Of a DNA stretch of 64,000 nt, positions 43,065 to 54,167 are shown one piece after another. The translations under genes were made by a program, and so were the position numbers. The stretch is from assembly GCF_000410515.1 (NCBI RefSeq), contig NC_021500.1:1178001-1242000 (forward strand), written 5' to 3'. The notes below the pieces were generated by a model. The model was not told the origin of the DNA. It searched no databases and saw only the letters and a list, made by a program, of their open reading frames with translations. Numbering within the stretch: position 1 is the stretch's first letter; each line of letters opens with the position of its first letter. The stretch comes from Enterobacter sp. R4-368. GTDB taxonomy: Bacteria > Pseudomonadota > Gammaproteobacteria > Enterobacterales > Enterobacteriaceae.

Positions 43065-44021
43065 TTAATTCCCCTTCGCGCTGTAATTCACCGGCACCCA
43101 GCGATAGCCACTCTCCGCTTTCATCACTTTACCCATACCGGGGAAAGCGATATGCGCCGCTGCCACCCAGTCACCTTCGCGCGCGACCTGCGCCAGCACC
43201 TTTTCCCGGGTTTTTACCGCCTGCTGCTGGTTAACGTCAAAATGGATCGCCACTTCCGGCTGCGGTAATTGCACCGGATGCGCGTGAATAATATCGCCCC
43301 ACAGCATCAGCGTCTTACCGCCGTGAGTGACGCGGTAAATCACGCTGCCTGGCGTATGCCCCGGCGCCGGGATCGCTTCAATGCCGGGGATAATTTGCGT
43401 CGGCGCGCGGAAAGGGCTGAGCTTACCGGTATCTATCACCGGGCGCAGTGAGCGCTCGGATTCCGCAAAAGTATGGCGCTGCCCCTCTTCCACCTCTTTT
43501 TCATGTGCCGGGTTGAGCCAGAAATCAACATCCCGCTGATCGACCCGTACGGTGGCATTGGCGAACACCGGTTTGCCGTCGCGCTGTATGCCGCCGGAGT
43601 GATCGGCATGGATATGCGTCAGCAGCACGGTATCGATGGTGGCCGGATCAATACCCGCCGCACGCAGGTTTTCCGGCAGATGGCCGCCTGCGTCGCCAAA
43701 CAACTGCCCGGCACCGGCATCCACCAGAATTAATTGCTTACCGGTGTTAATCACAAAGGCGTTGATCGAGGTTTCGGCATTGACGGGTAAACTGGCCTGC
43801 GCCATCCGTTCCTGCAACTGCACCGGCGTGATATGGGTCAGCAGTTTGTCGAATGGCACCGCGACGGTGCCATCGGAAACGGCGGTGATTTGCCAGTCGC
43901 CCATTGCCATACGGTAAAAGCCCGGCGCTTGCGGCTGGTGCGTTGAAAGCGGTGTGGCGGCAATAGCGCCAAAACTCAAACCTGCCGTCACCAGCGCCAA
44001 CAGAAGTGGATAATGTTTCAT
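43065..44021 (-). CDS. periplasmic MBL-fold metallo-hydrolase
   Basis: The 318-residue protein has a signal peptide (MKHYPLLLALVTAGLSFGAI, cleavage after IAA) and a metallo-beta-lactamase fold with HIHADHSGG, PAPGHTPGSVIYRV and WGDIIHAHPVQ for two zinc ions. It resembles quorum-quenching lactonases and methyl-parathion-hydrolase-like enzymes more than true beta-lactamases. It is divergent from a LysR-type gene that is probably its regulator. The substrate is unknown. E. coli K-12 has no such pair here. Confidence 0.82.
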   Translation of the reverse strand: MKHYPLLLALVTAGLSFGAIAATPLSTHQPQAPGFYRMAMGDWQITAVSDGTVAVPFDKLLTHITPVQLQERMAQASLPVNAETSINAFVINTGKQLILVDAGAGQLFGDAGGHLPENLRAAGIDPATIDTVLLTHIHADHSGGIQRDGKPVFANATVRVDQRDVDFWLNPAHEKEVEEGQRHTFAESERSLRPVIDTGKLSPFRAPTQIIPGIEAIPAPGHTPGSVIYRVTHGGKTLMLWGDIIHAHPVQLPQPEVAIHFDVNQQQAVKTREKVLAQVAREGDWVAAAHIAFPGMGKVMKAESGYRWVPVNYSAKGN

Positions 44022-44073
44022 ACTCTTCTCCAGTCGTTTTCATTGCGCCAGTATCCGGCAACGGCTACTATCA

Positions 44074-44089
44074 CTCCAATTGATTGGAG
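44074..44089. promoter_or_regulatory. palindrome over the LysR ribosome site
   Basis: CTCCAAT and ATTGGAG are exact complements around TG, just before the LysR-type start at 44095. The right arm carries the GGAG of the ribosome site. It may be the regulator's own binding site, or a short RNA stem that reduces translation. Confidence 0.5.
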
Positions 44090-44094
44090 CAATA

Positions 44095-45009
44095 ATGACT
44101 ATCAAAGAGAATGATTTTCGCAAAATCGATCTTAACTTGCTGATCGCCTTTGCCGTGCTGTTTCGCGAACAGAGCGTTTCCGCCGCGGCGGATAAGCTGC
44201 ATCTGGGTCAACCGGCGGTGAGCGGCGTGCTGTCACGCCTGCGCGCGCTGTTTGACGACCCGCTGTTTATCCGTAGCGGCCATAAAATGCAGCCGACGGC
44301 CCGCGCCATCGAACTGCATACGGAACTGCTACCGCTGCTGGAACAATTGCAGAGTGCCCTGTTTCAGCAAACGGCCTTTGATCCGCAGACTGCCAGCGTC
44401 ACGCTGACGCTTGGCATGGCGGACTGGGTGGAAATGTGGCTGATGCCAAAGCTGATCCCGGCGCTGCAACAGGCCGCGCCCGGCATGCGTCTGAATGTGG
44501 TGGCCAGCGATCCATTCAGCGATGCCGGTCGGCTGGAAGGCGGCGAAATGGATATGGCAATAAGCGTCGCCGAGGCCGGGCCGCGCTGGCTGGAGCGCGA
44601 AGTGCTGACCACCATGCCGTTTATCACGCTCTGGCACCCGCAGCAGCTGACGTTGAGCGCACCGCTGGATATCGATACTTTTGCCGCACAGCCGCATTTA
44701 ATGGTCAGCTACCGGGAAGCCACCAGCAGCCACTTCGACACGCTACTGGCCAAAACCGGCCATCAGCGCCGCATCCACTACACCACGCCGCACTTCGCCG
44801 CCCTGCCGGGATTACTGGAGACCATGCCAGCCCTGGCGACCGTACCGGCAGGCCTGGCGCAGGAGTGGCAGCGCAGACGAGGATTTGCGAGCAGCCCGCT
44901 GCCGCTCGATGTGCAGCCAATTGAGCTGGCGATGCTGTGGCATCAGCGCCACAGCAGCGATCCGGCGGTAATGTGGCTGAAAGAGTTTATTGCTAAGCGC
45001 CTTAACTGA
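44095..45009 (+). CDS. LysR-family transcription regulator
   Basis: The 304-residue regulator has an N-terminal winged helix-turn-helix (SVSAAADKLHLGQPAVSGVL) and a C-terminal effector domain of the NodD/LinR type. The start at 44095 has GGAG before it. It is divergent from the MBL hydrolase gene, the usual arrangement when a LysR protein controls its neighbour. The effector is unknown. Confidence 0.85.
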   Translation: MTIKENDFRKIDLNLLIAFAVLFREQSVSAAADKLHLGQPAVSGVLSRLRALFDDPLFIRSGHKMQPTARAIELHTELLPLLEQLQSALFQQTAFDPQTASVTLTLGMADWVEMWLMPKLIPALQQAAPGMRLNVVASDPFSDAGRLEGGEMDMAISVAEAGPRWLEREVLTTMPFITLWHPQQLTLSAPLDIDTFAAQPHLMVSYREATSSHFDTLLAKTGHQRRIHYTTPHFAALPGLLETMPALATVPAGLAQEWQRRRGFASSPLPLDVQPIELAMLWHQRHSSDPAVMWLKEFIAKRLN

Positions 45010-45044
45010 CGCGTTCTGCCCGGTTTGCGCGGGCGGAGTGCGGG

Positions 45045-45290
45045 TTATTTCAGGCTCTCGCCGTTACTGGCGATGACAGCGCGATACCAGCAGAAATAGT
45101 TCTTACTGCTGCATACCGGAGCCGCTGCCGTTATCTCACGTTCGACATCAATAAAACTGCAACGTCTGGCGATCTCCGCTTTGGCGGCGCTTTCCAGATC
45201 AATCGGCTTTCACCGGGTGTAACTCATCACCACTTGTGCGCGCGGCCGCCACCCGGCACCACTACAACAACGTTGTTTACTGTTTTGGCG
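45045..45290 (-). pseudogene. remnant of a small unidentified gene
   Basis: From 45207 to the TAA at 45045 a coding-like frame reads LESAAKAEIARRCSFIDVER and later VCSSKNYFCWYRAVIASNGE, but it has no start. Upstream the sense continues in another frame with SGDELHPVKAD, just before the break near 45210. A GGGRAHKW stretch in a further frame precedes that. The cysteine-rich, charged tail looks like a genuine small protein rather than noise. I do not recognise the family. One or two frameshifts make it a pseudogene unless a sequencing error is involved. Confidence 0.5.
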
Positions 45291-45317
45291 CTATTCATTC
45301 AGACCCCGGAAACAAAA

Positions 45318-45354
45318 AAACCTGACCTCCGGCAGTTGCCAGATGATCAGGTTT
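45318..45354 (-). terminator. intrinsic terminator downstream of dusC
   Basis: AAACCTGA pairs with TCAGGTTT; on the minus strand TTTTTTT follows. It lies about 95 bases past the dusC stop. The bases between 45355 and 45449 show no gene. Confidence 0.7.
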
Positions 45355-45449
45355 CGCCTGCTTGCACAGTAACAACCCACACCCGCACTTCAACCCAGCT
45401 TTATTCGAGCGCATAACGAGACAGCCTGCGAAAGGTTCACCGGCGCGTG

Positions 45450-46400
45450 TCAGACGCCAACGCGGCTGCGCTGGCGGGCGATCGCTTGTGCGATATCGGC
45501 GGAATGTTTATAGGCGCGGATCTCGGTAAACAACTCGCTGGCCTCAGAATATTCTTTGCGTAAATAGCCGAGCCACTGTTTGATGCGCGCAACGTGATAC
45601 AAACCGGTATCGCCCTGCTTTTCCAGCCGCGAATATTTCGCCAGTAGCGCTACAACCTCCGGCCACGGCATACGCGGCTCGTTGTACTTCACCACCCGGC
45701 TCAGATTCGGCACATTCAGTGCGCCACGACCAATCATCACCGCATCGCAGCCGGTGGCGGCCATACAATCCTGCGCACTTTGCCAGTCCCAGATCTCGCC
45801 ATTGGCAATCACCGGAATGGTTAACCGCTTGCGGATCTCGCCGATGGCGTGCCAGTTAATGCACTCCGCTTTGTAGCCATCTTCTTTGGTGCGCCCGTGT
45901 ACCACCAGTTCGCTGGCGCCGGCCTGCTGTACCGCATCGGCAATTTCAAACGCGCGTGCGGGGCTGTCCCAGCCAAGACGCACTTTTACCGTCACCGGCA
46001 GGTGCGACGGCACCGCTTCACGCATCGCTTTTGCGCCACGGTAAATAAGCTCAGGATCTTTGAGCAACGTCGCGCCACCACCGCTGCCGTTGACCAGCTT
46101 CGACGGGCAACCACAGTTGAGATCGACGCCCCAGGAGCCCAGTTCAACCGCGCGCGCCGCATTTTCCGCCAGCCACTGCGGGTATTGTCCTAAGAGTTGA
46201 ATACGCACCAGCGTACCGGAAGGCGTACGGCTTTGACGATGCAGTTCCGGGCAGATTTTATAGAAGGATTTTACCGGCAGGCGTTGATCCACCACGCGCA
46301 AGAATTCGGTGATGCATAAATCATAATCGTTAACCTCGGTCAGCAGCTCGCGCACCAGCGAATCGAGCACGCCTTCCATCGGCGCCAGTAATACACGCAT
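45450..46400 (-). CDS. dusC: DusC, tRNA-dihydrouridine(16) synthase
   Basis: The 316-residue flavoenzyme reduces uridine 16 in tRNA. It shows [19 protein letters not shown] with the catalytic Cys, [13 protein letters not shown] and ANGEIWDW. The start at 46400 ([10 protein letters not shown]) matches E. coli; four upstream residues in frame are not conserved. Confidence 0.95.
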   Translation of the reverse strand: MRVLLAPMEGVLDSLVRELLTEVNDYDLCITEFLRVVDQRLPVKSFYKICPELHRQSRTPSGTLVRIQLLGQYPQWLAENAARAVELGSWGVDLNCGCPSKLVNGSGGGATLLKDPELIYRGAKAMREAVPSHLPVTVKVRLGWDSPARAFEIADAVQQAGASELVVHGRTKEDGYKAECINWHAIGEIRKRLTIPVIANGEIWDWQSAQDCMAATGCDAVMIGRGALNVPNLSRVVKYNEPRMPWPEVVALLAKYSRLEKQGDTGLYHVARIKQWLGYLRKEYSEASELFTEIRAYKHSADIAQAIARQRSRVGV

Positions 46401-46620
46401 ATCTCGCCCCATAAAAAAGAGGCGCCATAGTAGCGTCTCTGTTCAGGCGTGGAAAGTGCCTTTCTTCACTACACTTTTGGCTATATCGCGCGGTAAATCT
46501 TGTGGGAATGCATAACGTTCCTGAATGGAATGTTTGGTATGCTCACAATTCATGATGTGATCAGTAGCACGTTTTTCGCTTTAATTGTATGATGAATGCG
46601 TTTCGACAAGGGCTTTCACC

Positions 46621-47019
46621 ATGAGTAACTCACTGAATATTTTCTGGCAGTACCTTCGTGCGTTTGTGCTTATTTACGCTTGTCTCTACGCAGGCATTTT
46701 TGTTTCATCGCTGCTGCCTATTGCTATTCCGGGCAGCATTATCGGCATGCTGATTATGTTCGTGCTGCTGGCGCTGCAAATTCTGCCCGCCAAATGGGTA
46801 AATCCCGGCTGCTTTATTTTGATCCGTTACATGGCGCTGCTGTTCGTGCCCATCGGTGTTGGCGTAATGCAATATTACGACCTGTTGCGCGCGCAGTTCG
46901 GCCCGATTGTTGTTTCCTGTGCGGTGAGCACAATTATCGTCTTTTTGGTGGTGAGCTGGAGCACCCATCTGGTGCACGGCGAGCGTAAGGTGGCAGGACA
47001 AAAAGGGCAGAAAGAATGA
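46621..47019 (+). CDS. yohJ: YohJ, CidA/LrgA-family membrane protein
   Basis: The 132-residue inner-membrane protein has four helices and the LrgA-type [18 protein letters not shown]. The start at 46621 (MSNSLNIFW) matches E. coli; the upstream frame extension is not conserved. It overlaps yohK by four bases (ATGA). LrgA/LrgB-type pairs have been linked to pyruvate or other small-acid transport and to holin-like activity. Confidence 0.93.
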   Translation: MSNSLNIFWQYLRAFVLIYACLYAGIFVSSLLPIAIPGSIIGMLIMFVLLALQILPAKWVNPGCFILIRYMALLFVPIGVGVMQYYDLLRAQFGPIVVSCAVSTIIVFLVVSWSTHLVHGERKVAGQKGQKE

Positions 47020-47711
47020 TGGCGTATATCTGGTGGTCGTTACCGCTGACACTGGCGGTGTTTTTCGCCGCGCGTAAACTCGCCACGCGTTTCAAGCTAC
47101 CGCTGCTCAACCCGCTGCTGGTGGCGATGGTGGTGATTATCCCGATCCTGCTGGTAACGGGCATTCCGTATGACCACTACTTCCAGGGCAGTAAAATTCT
47201 TAACGATCTGCTGCAACCCGCTGTTGTTGCGCTGGCGTTTCCGCTCTATGAGCAGTTACATCAGATTCGCGCCCGCTGGAAATCGATCATTACTATCTGC
47301 TTTATCGGCAGCATGGTGGCGATGTTTTCCGGTACCGCTGTGGCGCTGCTGATGGGCGCGACACCAGAAATTGCGGCGTCGATATTACCCAAATCCGTCA
47401 CCACACCGATCGCGATGGCGGTTGGCGGCAGCATTGGCGGTATCCCGGCAATCAGTGCGGTCTGCGTGATCTTTGTTGGCGTATTGGGCGCGGTGTTCGG
47501 CCATACCTTGCTGAACCTGATGCGTATCACCACGAAATCGGCACGCGGGCTGGCAATGGGCACCGCCTCGCATGCGCTGGGCACCGCGCGCTGCGCCGAG
47601 CTGGATTATCAGGAAGGGGCTTTCAGTTCGCTGGCGCTGGTGATTTGCGGGATTATCACTTCGCTGGTCGCCCCGTTTCTGTTCCCGGTTATCCTCGCGC
47701 TGCTGGGCTAA
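47016..47711 (+). CDS. yohK: YohK, LrgB/CidB-family membrane protein
   Basis: The 231-residue inner-membrane protein of the LrgB family has the signature [20 protein letters not shown] and a following [12 protein letters not shown]. It forms the partner of YohJ, to which it is coupled by the ATGA overlap. Confidence 0.94.
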   Translation: MMAYIWWSLPLTLAVFFAARKLATRFKLPLLNPLLVAMVVIIPILLVTGIPYDHYFQGSKILNDLLQPAVVALAFPLYEQLHQIRARWKSIITICFIGSMVAMFSGTAVALLMGATPEIAASILPKSVTTPIAMAVGGSIGGIPAISAVCVIFVGVLGAVFGHTLLNLMRITTKSARGLAMGTASHALGTARCAELDYQEGAFSSLALVICGIITSLVAPFLFPVILALLG

Positions 47712-47763
47712 AATTTGCGATACGTCGCGCATTTTTCGTTTGAGTTTCATAAGTTGCACATAC

Positions 47764-47783
47764 AGTGTGAAGTGAATCACACA
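47764..47783 (+). promoter_or_regulatory. CRP site in the cdd promoter
   Basis: TGTGA at 47766-47770, six bases, TCACA at 47777-47781: a perfect consensus site, 60 bases before the cdd start. E. coli cdd is activated by CRP and repressed by CytR at the matching place. A second, weaker site may lie near 47715-47735 (TGCGATACGTCGCGCA). Confidence 0.85.
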
Positions 47784-47840
47784 TAGAGGCCAGGCAGCCC
47801 CGTAAACTACGATTCCAATACACTGCTATGAGGCACCGCT

Positions 47841-48728
47841 ATGCATTCACGTTTTCACACTGCTTTTTCCGGGCTTGCGGAGAATTTACAGACCGCACTG
47901 GCTCCTCTGCTGGCGGATGAGCACTTCCCCGCCATGCTGAGCGCAGAGCAGGTGGCAACATTGCAAAGCGCGACGGGGCTGGACGAGGACGCGCTGGCGT
48001 TTGCGTTGCTGCCGCTCGCCGCCGCCTGCGCCCGCACCGACCTTTCCCACTTTAACGTGGGCGCGATTGCGCGTGGCGTCAGCGGAACATGGTACTTCGG
48101 TGCCAATATGGAGTTTTCTGGCGCGACAATGCAGCAAACCGTGCATGCCGAGCAGAGCGCTATCAGCCACGCCTGGCTGCGCGGTGAAAAAGCGCTCTCT
48201 TCCATCACCGTCAACTACACGCCGTGCGGCCACTGCCGCCAGTTTATGAATGAACTGAACAGCGGTCTGAATCTGCGCATTAACCTGCCGGGTCGCGCGC
48301 CGCATACGCTGGGCGATTACCTGCCGGACGCGTTTGGTCCAAAAGATCTCGACATCAAAACGTTGTTAATGGATCAACAGGATCACGGTTTTTCACTGCG
48401 CGGAGATGACGTCGCGCAGGCAGCTATTCACGCGGCCAATAAAAGCCACTCGCCCTACACGACTTCGCCGTCAGGCGTGGCAATTCTTTGTCGCGACGGG
48501 CGCATCTTCAGCGGTAGCTACGCGGAAAACGCCGCCTTCAACCCAACGCTGCCGCCATTGCAGGGTGCGCTGAATCTGCTTAGCCTCAGCGGTTTTGATT
48601 ACGCGGATATTCAACGCGCCGTACTGGCGGAACGCGCCGATGCACCGCTCACCCAATGGGATGCCACCGCCGCCACGTTGCGCGCGCTGGGATGTGAGAA
48701 GGTCGAACGCGTTTTGCTGAGTAAATGA
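47841..48728 (+). CDS. cdd: cytidine deaminase
   Basis: The 295-residue zinc enzyme converts cytidine and deoxycytidine to the uridine forms. The catalytic VHAEQSAI and zinc ligands [11 protein letters not shown] are present, followed by the inactive C-terminal copy of the domain, as in E. coli. A perfect CRP site lies upstream. Confidence 0.96.
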   Translation: MHSRFHTAFSGLAENLQTALAPLLADEHFPAMLSAEQVATLQSATGLDEDALAFALLPLAAACARTDLSHFNVGAIARGVSGTWYFGANMEFSGATMQQTVHAEQSAISHAWLRGEKALSSITVNYTPCGHCRQFMNELNSGLNLRINLPGRAPHTLGDYLPDAFGPKDLDIKTLLMDQQDHGFSLRGDDVAQAAIHAANKSHSPYTTSPSGVAILCRDGRIFSGSYAENAAFNPTLPPLQGALNLLSLSGFDYADIQRAVLAERADAPLTQWDATAATLRALGCEKVERVLLSK

Positions 48729-48734
48729 TCCTCG

Positions 48735-48754
48735 CTGCGGGTTCGTGCCCGCAG
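48735..48754 (+). terminator. hairpin after cdd
   Basis: CTGCGGG pairs with CCCGCAG around six bases, a few bases after the cdd stop. The T-run is missing on the plus strand. Confidence 0.55.
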
Positions 48755-48813
48755 TGATGAAAAACCCCGCAATTGAACTACCGTTTCTTGCGCTTGCCGT
48801 ACGGGTAAAGTAG

Positions 48814-49569
<756 letters not shown>

Positions 49570-49573
49570 AGCA

Positions 49574-49999
49574 TCAGTTAATGGATGCGTTGCGGCTGTT
49601 GGTTTTTACTGGACGGACAAGCGTAAAACCACGCTCAACAAAATGGCGATGATCGATAACCGCACGGCTGGTTTTATCGAGCGTCCAGTGGCCATTTAAC
49701 GCGTTGAAGGACAAGGCTTTCTCCCCATCCGGCGTATTAACCAGGTATTCCCCGCTTTTTAAGTACCCTGCGCTACACACGATGCGCGCGGGCGGGCTGT
49801 TCTTCATTCTGAACTCGATTTTGCGAAAGCCGGTCGGTACCGGGCAAAAGTAAAAAAACGGCAATGCAGTGATTTTGATATCGCCAAGTGAGGCAATCAC
49901 GTCGCCATCGCGCAACAGTTCGACATTTTTCAAAGAGAAGTTAACGGGTGAGTTTTTTTCATGCGGTAAATTATCAACAGTAAAATAAACAAAATTCAT
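49574..49999 (-). CDS. hypothetical protein, no family recognised
   Basis: A 141-residue frame begins MNFVYFTVDNLPHEKNSPVN, with alternating hydrophobic and polar residues that suggest a beta-rich, soluble domain. No signal peptide or membrane span is seen. It is convergent with sanA, separated by only four bases. Low-GC stretches at the upstream end differ from the core genes around. E. coli has yeiS and yeiT here instead, so this is lineage-specific content. No function is offered. Confidence 0.6.
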   Translation of the reverse strand: MNFVYFTVDNLPHEKNSPVNFSLKNVELLRDGDVIASLGDIKITALPFFYFCPVPTGFRKIEFRMKNSPPARIVCSAGYLKSGEYLVNTPDGEKALSFNALNGHWTLDKTSRAVIDHRHFVERGFTLVRPVKTNSRNASIN

Positions 50000-50134
50000 A
50001 AGCGCCCCTGAGCTGCGGATACAACACCATTCACAGATTCATTCTTTCAAGCGTAAGTAGCTATGGGCATACAGGCATTCAGAATTGACTTAAATATCGG
50101 GCACATGGGATGTACCCGACGTGCAAGCGAAGCG

Positions 50135-50362
50135 TCAGGCCACTTTGCTCTCATGCTGTTGCAGGCTACGCTGAAGGTCGTAGATCAGGCTTCTCACCAT
50201 ATCAGGCGTTAAATTAAAAAAGGGCGAATCAAACGTCGTTGCTCCCGCGCCGCAAGGCCCTGTGCTGCAACCAAACTTCACGACCACACCATCTAAATCT
50301 TCAACCACCCCTACCTGCCAGCCAATCACGGGAAGTGCAGGAAACGCGCCCTCACTGTTCAT
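50135..50362 (-). CDS. small BssS-like protein
   Basis: A 75-residue frame with the layout of the biofilm regulator BssS: PVIGWQVGVVEDLDGVVVKF resembles the HPLVGWDISTVDSYDALML opening of BssS, and FNLTPDMVRSLIYDL the TTDVARQFI part. AGGAG precedes the ATG. It carries two Cys in CSTGPCG that BssS lacks. I infer remote kinship only; the role may be in biofilm or stress signalling, or none of these. Confidence 0.55.
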   Translation of the reverse strand: MNSEGAFPALPVIGWQVGVVEDLDGVVVKFGCSTGPCGAGATTFDSPFFNLTPDMVRSLIYDLQRSLQQHESKVA

Positions 50363-50503
50363 CCTTAATCTCCTTATTAATATTGCAACTTTATTGAGCG
50401 TAGCACCGAAGCAAAAAATTTAACAACTCACTGCGAGAGAACTTTTTTGGGGGAAAGGCGTGAGCTTACTCCATGGCAGAAGGCGGCAAACAGGAATAAA
50501 AAA

Positions 50504-50522
50504 GCCCGCTCGTTGAGCGGGC
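50504..50522 (-). terminator. intrinsic terminator of the mgl operon
   Basis: GCCCGCTC and GAGCGGGC pair around GTT; on the minus strand TTTTTTATT follows. It is about 20 bases past the mglC stop. Confidence 0.88.
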
Positions 50523-50540
50523 CTGGTACAGACGATGGGA

Positions 50541-51551
50541 TTATTTTTTACGTGCGTATTTCAGCGAGTCTAGCGCCACCGCGAAGATAATGATGCCGCC
50601 CTTGATGATGTACTGCCAGTACGGGTTAATACCGATATAGGTCAGGCCGTAGTTGATGACGGTGAAGATAATCACACCGGTCACCACCCCCAGAACCGTA
50701 CCCACACCGCCGCTGAAGGAAACCCCGCCCACTACGCAAGCTGCGATGGCATCCAGTTCATACATAAAGCCGAGGTTGTTGGTCGCAGAACCGATACGGC
50801 CCGCTTCCAGCATCCCGCCGAAGGCATAGAACACACCGGACAGCGCGTAAATCATCAGCAGGTTCAGCGCTACGTTAACGCCGGAGACTTTCGCCGCTTC
50901 CGGGTTACCGCCGATAGCAAAAATGTTTTTGCCAAAGCGAGTTTTATTCCACAGCACCCAGACGAACGCCACCGCAATCAAGGCGTAGAAAGTGATATAG
51001 GACAAACGGAAGCTGCCCAGCGCAATAAAGCCCTGCGTAAAGGTCGAGAAGCCGCTGTCAAAGCCGGAAATCGGCGATGCACCAACAAAGTCGTAGTACA
51101 GGGAGTTGATACCGTAAACGATGATCATCGTACCCAGCGTGGTGATAAACGGAGTCACGTTCAGGTAAGCGATGACAAGGCCGTTCACCAGGCCGATAAC
51201 CGCGCCGATGGCGCAGACAATCAGGATCACCACCGGAATCGGCATGGTAGCCATATCCGGGAATACTTTGTTGGCGTTTTCCATTGATTGCAGCAGCGTA
51301 GCGGCAACCACCGCCGCGAGGCCAACCTGGCGCCCGGCGGAAAGGTCGGTACCCTGGGTCACAATCAGCCCCGCTACGCCCAGCGCGATAATAATACGCA
51401 CGGAGGATTGGGTCAGAATGTTACTTAAGTTCAGCAGACTTAAGAAAGTGGGATCCTGAAAAATGATAATGGCCAGTAACACTAAAAGAACAACGTAAAT
51501 ACCGCCGTCTTTCAGATAAGTGAGAAAAGTTTTCTTATTTAACGCACTCAT
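50541..51551 (-). CDS. mglC: MglC, galactose/methyl-galactoside permease
   Basis: The 336-residue inner-membrane permease of the high-affinity galactose transporter has about ten helices. It begins MSALNKKTFLTYLKDGGI, as in E. coli, and has the RbsC-type GLVNGLVIAYLNVTPFITTL. It is the last gene of mglBAC. Confidence 0.96.
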   Translation of the reverse strand: MSALNKKTFLTYLKDGGIYVVLLVLLAIIIFQDPTFLSLLNLSNILTQSSVRIIIALGVAGLIVTQGTDLSAGRQVGLAAVVAATLLQSMENANKVFPDMATMPIPVVILIVCAIGAVIGLVNGLVIAYLNVTPFITTLGTMIIVYGINSLYYDFVGASPISGFDSGFSTFTQGFIALGSFRLSYITFYALIAVAFVWVLWNKTRFGKNIFAIGGNPEAAKVSGVNVALNLLMIYALSGVFYAFGGMLEAGRIGSATNNLGFMYELDAIAACVVGGVSFSGGVGTVLGVVTGVIIFTVINYGLTYIGINPYWQYIIKGGIIIFAVALDSLKYARKK

Positions 51552-51566
51552 GAGGAGCCCCTGATC

Positions 51567-53087
51567 TTAAAGGTGCAAAGACGCAAGACGGAGAATTTCG
51601 TTTTGCGTTGTCGTTTTAGTATCAACAATTCCGGAAACGAGGCCATTGCTCATTACCAGAATACGGTCAGTGATGCCTAACAACTCAGGCATTTCAGAGG
51701 AAATAATAATAATCCCCTTATTCTTTTTCGCCAGCTCGGCAATCAATTGGTAAATTTCAAATTTCGCACCAACGTCAATACCACGGGTCGGCTCATCGAG
51801 CATTAAAATTTCTGGCTGAGTTAATAACCAACGACCAATAATAACCTTTTGTTGGTTACCACCGGAAAGAGAACCAATTTGCGTGCGGTGGCCTGGTGTT
51901 TTTACACGCATCGAGTCGATGACCCACTGGGTATCACTCTTCATGCGGCTATTATCCAACAAGCCCACTTTGTTTTTGTAATTTTGGATATTGGAAATAA
52001 GTGAGTTAAATCCGATATCAAGATAGGCGTAAATACCGGTGGAACGACGTTCTTCGGTCACCAGGGCAAAGCCATTATTAATCGCTTCATTGGCGTTGTG
52101 GTTATTAATCACTTTGCCATGCAATTTAATGGTGCCAGAGGATTTTTCACGAATACCAAATAACGTTTCAACGATATCTGTACGTTTCGCCCCGACCAGA
52201 CCTGCGATACCGAGTATTTCGCCTTTGCGCAAATCAAAGGAGATATCGCGAATAGAGGGCTGGCGCAACGAGGTGAGATTACGCACTTCAAGAATGGTTT
52301 CGCCCGGCACGTTGTGCTTGTCCGGGAAGCGCTGGTTCAGCGAACGACCAACCATCATGGCGATGATCTTGTCCATATCCAGCCCTTCCAGCGGCTGGGT
52401 GGCAATCCACTGACCGTCACGCAGAATCGTAATTTCATCGCACAGCTGGAATATCTCTTCCATTTTATGGGAGATATAAACAATTCCACAGCCACGATCT
52501 TTCAGTTTACGGATAATTTTAAACAGATGATTGACTTCTTTTTCCGTCAGCGAAGAAGTCGGCTCATCCATAATGACAATTTTGGCGTCATAAGAGAACG
52601 CTTTGGCAATTTCAATCATCTGCATTTGCGATACAGATAATGTTCCCACGCGTGCTTTAGGGTCGATATCAATATCCAGCTCATCAAAAATGGCTTTGGT
52701 ATCGTGGAACATTTTATCCTGATCGACAAACATACCTTTGGTTGGATAACGACCCAGCCACATATTGTCCATCACGGAACGTTGCAACACCAGGTTGAGT
52801 TCCTGGTGAACCATCGAAATACCATTTTCCAGCGCTTCTTTCGCGGAATGGAAGTCGATCTCTTTCCCCTGAAAAAGAATGCTACCGGAATCTTTTTGAT
52901 AGATCCCAAAAAGACATTTTAATAATGTTGATTTCCCCGCACCGTTCTCGCCCATTAATGCATGGATAGAGTGCGGACGGACTTTCAAATTGACATTATC
53001 GAGTGCCTTTACGCCTGGAAAAGACTTGTTGATATTGCTCATTTCCAACAAGAATTCACCTGACGACTGAGTATTATTGCTGACCAT
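51567..53087 (-). CDS. mglA: MglA, ATPase of the galactose transporter
   Basis: The 506-residue protein has two fused ATPase domains, the first with Walker [10 protein letters not shown]. The second domain has a degenerate P-loop (GLVGAKRTD) but keeps the signature LSGGNQQKV, as in all RbsA/MglA proteins. The start at 53087 (MVSNNTQSS) matches E. coli; eight upstream residues are unlikely to be made. It powers MglC. Confidence 0.96.
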   Translation of the reverse strand: MVSNNTQSSGEFLLEMSNINKSFPGVKALDNVNLKVRPHSIHALMGENGAGKSTLLKCLFGIYQKDSGSILFQGKEIDFHSAKEALENGISMVHQELNLVLQRSVMDNMWLGRYPTKGMFVDQDKMFHDTKAIFDELDIDIDPKARVGTLSVSQMQMIEIAKAFSYDAKIVIMDEPTSSLTEKEVNHLFKIIRKLKDRGCGIVYISHKMEEIFQLCDEITILRDGQWIATQPLEGLDMDKIIAMMVGRSLNQRFPDKHNVPGETILEVRNLTSLRQPSIRDISFDLRKGEILGIAGLVGAKRTDIVETLFGIREKSSGTIKLHGKVINNHNANEAINNGFALVTEERRSTGIYAYLDIGFNSLISNIQNYKNKVGLLDNSRMKSDTQWVIDSMRVKTPGHRTQIGSLSGGNQQKVIIGRWLLTQPEILMLDEPTRGIDVGAKFEIYQLIAELAKKNKGIIIISSEMPELLGITDRILVMSNGLVSGIVDTKTTTQNEILRLASLHL

Positions 53088-53123
53088 AATTATACCTTGT
53101 TGGCCTGGCATATCGTGTTATAA

Positions 53124-53145
53124 GGGCGCAACAGTCGTTGCGCCC
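53124..53145 (-). promoter_or_regulatory. stem-loop between mglB and mglA
   Basis: GGGCGCAAC pairs exactly with GTTGCGCCC around four bases. There is no T-run. As in other binding-protein operons it should stabilise the mglB part of the transcript, so that binding protein is made in excess over MglA and MglC. Confidence 0.7.
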
Positions 53146-53168
53146 AATGAGAACATGCTTTCTTAATA

Positions 53169-54167
53169 TTATTTACCGGCGATTTCAGCCAGGTTGTCTT
53201 TATCTACACCAACGTAAGGAATACGAACGACTTTATTTTCGATTTTCCAGTTAGTGCCATCTGCCGCGCCTTTGCCTTCGGCCAGGTTTTTCGCCAGCTC
53301 GAAGCTCGCTTTCGCCTGGTTGTTAGCATCGTTCAGCACGGTACCGGCCATTGCACCGGATTTCACCAGCGCCAGCGCTTCTGGCAGCGCATCGACACCG
53401 AAGACCGGGATAGACGATTTGTTGTGTGCTTTCAGGGCTTCAACCGCGCCCATTGCCATCGCGTCGTTGTTCGCGATAACCACTTCAATTTTGTTAGCGT
53501 TCGGGCCAGAGAGCCAGGCGTCCATTTTGTCTTTCGCCTGAGCGGTATCCCACATTGCGGTATCCAGAGCCAGCTGCTGAGTTTTGATACCCTTATCATT
53601 CAGCTCTTTGATAACGTAAGTGGTACGTGCTTCAGCATCCGGATGACCCGGCTCGCCTTTCAGCAACACGTACTGGATCTGGCCGTCTTTGTTCAGATCC
53701 CAACCCTGGTTCGCCGCCCAGTGTTTAGCAATCAGGTCGCCCTGAATCACGCCGGATTCTTTGGAATCGGTACCCACGTAATAGGCTTTATCGTAGCTAT
53801 CCAGCGCTTTGCGGGAAGGTTCTTTGTTGAAGAAAACAACCGGAACGTTTTGACCACGCGCTTTCTCAATCACCGTACCTGCCGCTGCCGGGTCAACCAG
53901 GTTGATCGCCAGTGCTTTTACGCCTTTCGCCAGCAGCACGTCGATCTGGTCGTTCTGTTTGGATTGGTCATTCTGCGAGTCGTTCATCAGCAGCTGAACA
54001 TCTGGCGCTGCTTTGGCGTCTTTCTCAATAGCCTTACGGACAACCGACATAAAGTTGTCGTCATATTTATAGATGGTCACACCAATGCGGGTATCCGCTG
54101 CGTGTGCGGCTGCGCCAAAAAGCATGCTTGCCATAACAGCAGACAGAGTCAACACCTTCTTATTCAT
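53169..54167 (-). CDS. mglB: MglB, galactose/glucose-binding protein
   Basis: The 332-residue periplasmic protein has the signal peptide [20 protein letters not shown] and a mature part beginning [19 protein letters not shown]. The calcium-binding loop [15 protein letters not shown] is present. It feeds the MglAC transporter and, in chemotactic species, the Trg receptor. It could take up galactose released by the galactan locus. Confidence 0.96.
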   Translation of the reverse strand: MNKKVLTLSAVMASMLFGAAAHAADTRIGVTIYKYDDNFMSVVRKAIEKDAKAAPDVQLLMNDSQNDQSKQNDQIDVLLAKGVKALAINLVDPAAAGTVIEKARGQNVPVVFFNKEPSRKALDSYDKAYYVGTDSKESGVIQGDLIAKHWAANQGWDLNKDGQIQYVLLKGEPGHPDAEARTTYVIKELNDKGIKTQQLALDTAMWDTAQAKDKMDAWLSGPNANKIEVVIANNDAMAMGAVEALKAHNKSSIPVFGVDALPEALALVKSGAMAGTVLNDANNQAKASFELAKNLAEGKGAADGTNWKIENKVVRIPYVGVDKDNLAEIAGK

